Below the pieces are notes generated by a model that saw nothing but the letters and a program-made list of their open reading frames with translations, was not told the origin of the DNA and did no database searches. Source: Paucimonas sp. (lineage in GTDB: Bacteria > Pseudomonadota > Gammaproteobacteria > Pseudomonadales > Pseudomonadaceae). Taken from it: a stretch of DNA of 55,163 bases. Both the position numbers and the translations under genes were made by a program. Below, piece by piece: positions 54,246 to 55,163 of the stretch. Within the stretch, counting starts at the first letter, position 1; every line of letters begins with the position of its first letter. The stretch is from assembly GCA_031253995.1 (NCBI GenBank), contig JAIRVG010000072.1:1-55163 (forward strand), in the 5' to 3' direction.

Positions 54246-55044
54246 TTATGCATTCGATTCAAAGAAGTCGGCTAGTATTTTTGCGTTTTTTTTGAGCACG
54301 GTTGACTGCACTATTTCTCTGCTTGGTGTTATTTCTTGAATCTTTATTTCCTGGTGCCTGGGGCCCCAAAAAATATAAAATAATTTGCAATTCAGCTTAC
54401 TGCTCAGCTTCAGCAAGACATCCAGTCGCCTCCAATCCTCTGATTGATAGTTCTCGCACGACTCGTTGTCTATGGGGGACGGCAGGTTGTGTGTTTTGAA
54501 CTCGCCAATTAAACGCGCGACACCATCTTTCATAAGAATAAAATCCAGGTCTCCTGGAAAAGGATCTGCGCTACCACTTTCTATAAATTCATTTGCGAGA
54601 AAACATTCGATCGCCGACGTTGCCACGGTGATGGGTTTAGGGTTTGAAAATGACCGCCCTCGATAAAGCCTAATATGCTCAGCAAGCCCGTGATAATCAA
54701 CATACCGCCGTCTCGCCCTCCCAGAGTCAATATCGTCAACAGATATTAATAGCATCTTTAGTTCGGATGCATTGCTGTATGGGTAGCCAGCCGGGGAAAA
54801 CAAATAATCCACTCCACAGCCTAACAACCTTGCAACGGAATTTAAGACGATCTTCGTCTTCTGAACCGATTCTTCATTTGTTAGTGCGTTTGCAATATCT
54901 AATTCTTTTGCGTCTGATTGTAATAGCTCAAATTCTCGCTTAAAAAAAAGCCGAGTAATAGCTCCCGAAGAGTTTACGATGTAGCCATCCACCGTACAGG
55001 CTACTGAGGGATTGCTGACATTTGCAACAACCTCTCGAAGGAAT
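54246..55044 (-). pseudogene. PD-(D/E)XK-like nuclease gene, 5' end cut off by IS66
   Basis: The frame reads on without a stop from the IS66 end to the TGA at 54246. A GTG at 54992 would give 248 residues, but about 17 more codons before it (TFLREVVANVSNPSVACT) look like protein, so the N-terminus is probably lost. Visible features: LDIANALTNEESVQKTKIVL, then GCGVDYLFSPAGYPYSNASE, and DLDFILMKDGVARLIGEFKT, where Asp and Glu-x-Lys form a PD-(D/E)XK-like site. The gene is AT-rich unlike its neighbours. It was likely cargo, possibly a defence or restriction-type enzyme. Confidence 0.6.
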
Positions 55045-55163
55045 GTAAGCGCACGGCAATCCCATGTTGACCGCTGCAGGTCACCCAGTTACTGATCAGG
55101 CGTTCGCGGCCTGCCAGCGATGCGGCAGCAACTCCTCGATCCGGCTGGCCCGGTGCGTGGGCA
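55045..55163 (-). mobile_element. IS66-family insertion sequence, partial (continues beyond window)
   Basis: The end begins with GTAAGCG, the conserved IS66 terminal repeat, at 55045. The frame inside encodes a C-terminal transposase segment typical of IS66 TnpC. The eight bases before it (GAAGGAAT, 55037-55044) are a candidate target duplication whose second copy would be outside the window. Confidence 0.75.
55096..55163 (-). CDS. tnpC: IS66 transposase TnpC, C-terminal fragment
   Basis: The 21 visible codons read PTHRASRIEELLPHRWQAAN and a final Ala before the stop at 55096. IS66-family TnpC proteins end with this kind of R-I-x-E-L-L-P-x-x-W segment. The 5' part lies beyond the window. Confidence 0.7.
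   Translation of the reverse strand, partial: PTHRASRIEELLPHRWQAANA

Overview
The window is high-GC DNA (roughly 60-65% by eye) that reads like a betaproteobacterium of the order Burkholderiales, probably Comamonadaceae. That placement is an inference from codon use, the phage gene types and the tmRNA-like attachment site. Almost everything belongs to two prophages, with a short chromosomal strip between them.

Region 1 (1-5560) is the right end of a first prophage. It holds a tail-fibre accessory gene, a complete lysis cassette (holin, signal-anchor lysozyme, Rz, and Rz1 nested in Rz), a two-domain protein resembling the Acb2/Tad1 nucleotide-sponge family, a membrane-anchored N4-gp49/Sf6-gp66 protein, five small leftward genes and a rightward SRAP (YedK/HMCES-like) gene. 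A near-perfect LexA box lies between the last leftward gene and the SRAP gene. The SRAP gene has a perfectly placed Shine-Dalgarno sequence but an ATC codon where ATG is expected. The prophage ends at a copy of the 3' end of ssrA (tmRNA) followed by a strong terminator.

Region 2 (about 5600-9000) is chromosomal: a TetR regulator, a cryptochrome/photolyase-family flavoprotein and a DUF2461 protein.

Region 3 (about 9000 to beyond 55 kb) is a second, nearly complete siphovirus-type prophage. A leftward integration module comes first: a DUF2924 protein, a serine recombinase and two paralogous small ParB-like proteins. A rightward XRE/ImmA pair follows as the presumed lysogeny switch, then two large unrecognised proteins. 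Next is a recombination and replication module: Sak4-like ATPase, DUF669, P63C protein, DUF6511 zinc protein, Fe-S PD-(D/E)XK nuclease, P4-type primase-helicase and RuvC-like resolvase. ParDE and two tandem ParB-methyltransferase fusions come after it. A small cluster with genes on both strands precedes the late region. The late region has lambda-like head genes (terminase, gpW, portal, S49 protease with nested scaffold, gpD, gpE). Tail genes follow, including a -1 frameshifted chaperone pair and a 1320-residue tape measure, then hub and tip genes and a second holin/endolysin/Rz/Rz1 cassette.

The right end is AT-rich cargo: a small RAMA/DUF2924-like protein and a PD-(D/E)XK-like gene whose 5' part is cut off by an IS66-family element that runs off the window. 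The right attachment site of prophage 2 is therefore not visible.

The least explained parts are the pair of unknown proteins at 13310-15629, a three-copy upstream element shared by the DUF2924/recombinase, DUF3489 and DUF6900 genes, and several repeat arrays in the early intergenic gaps.
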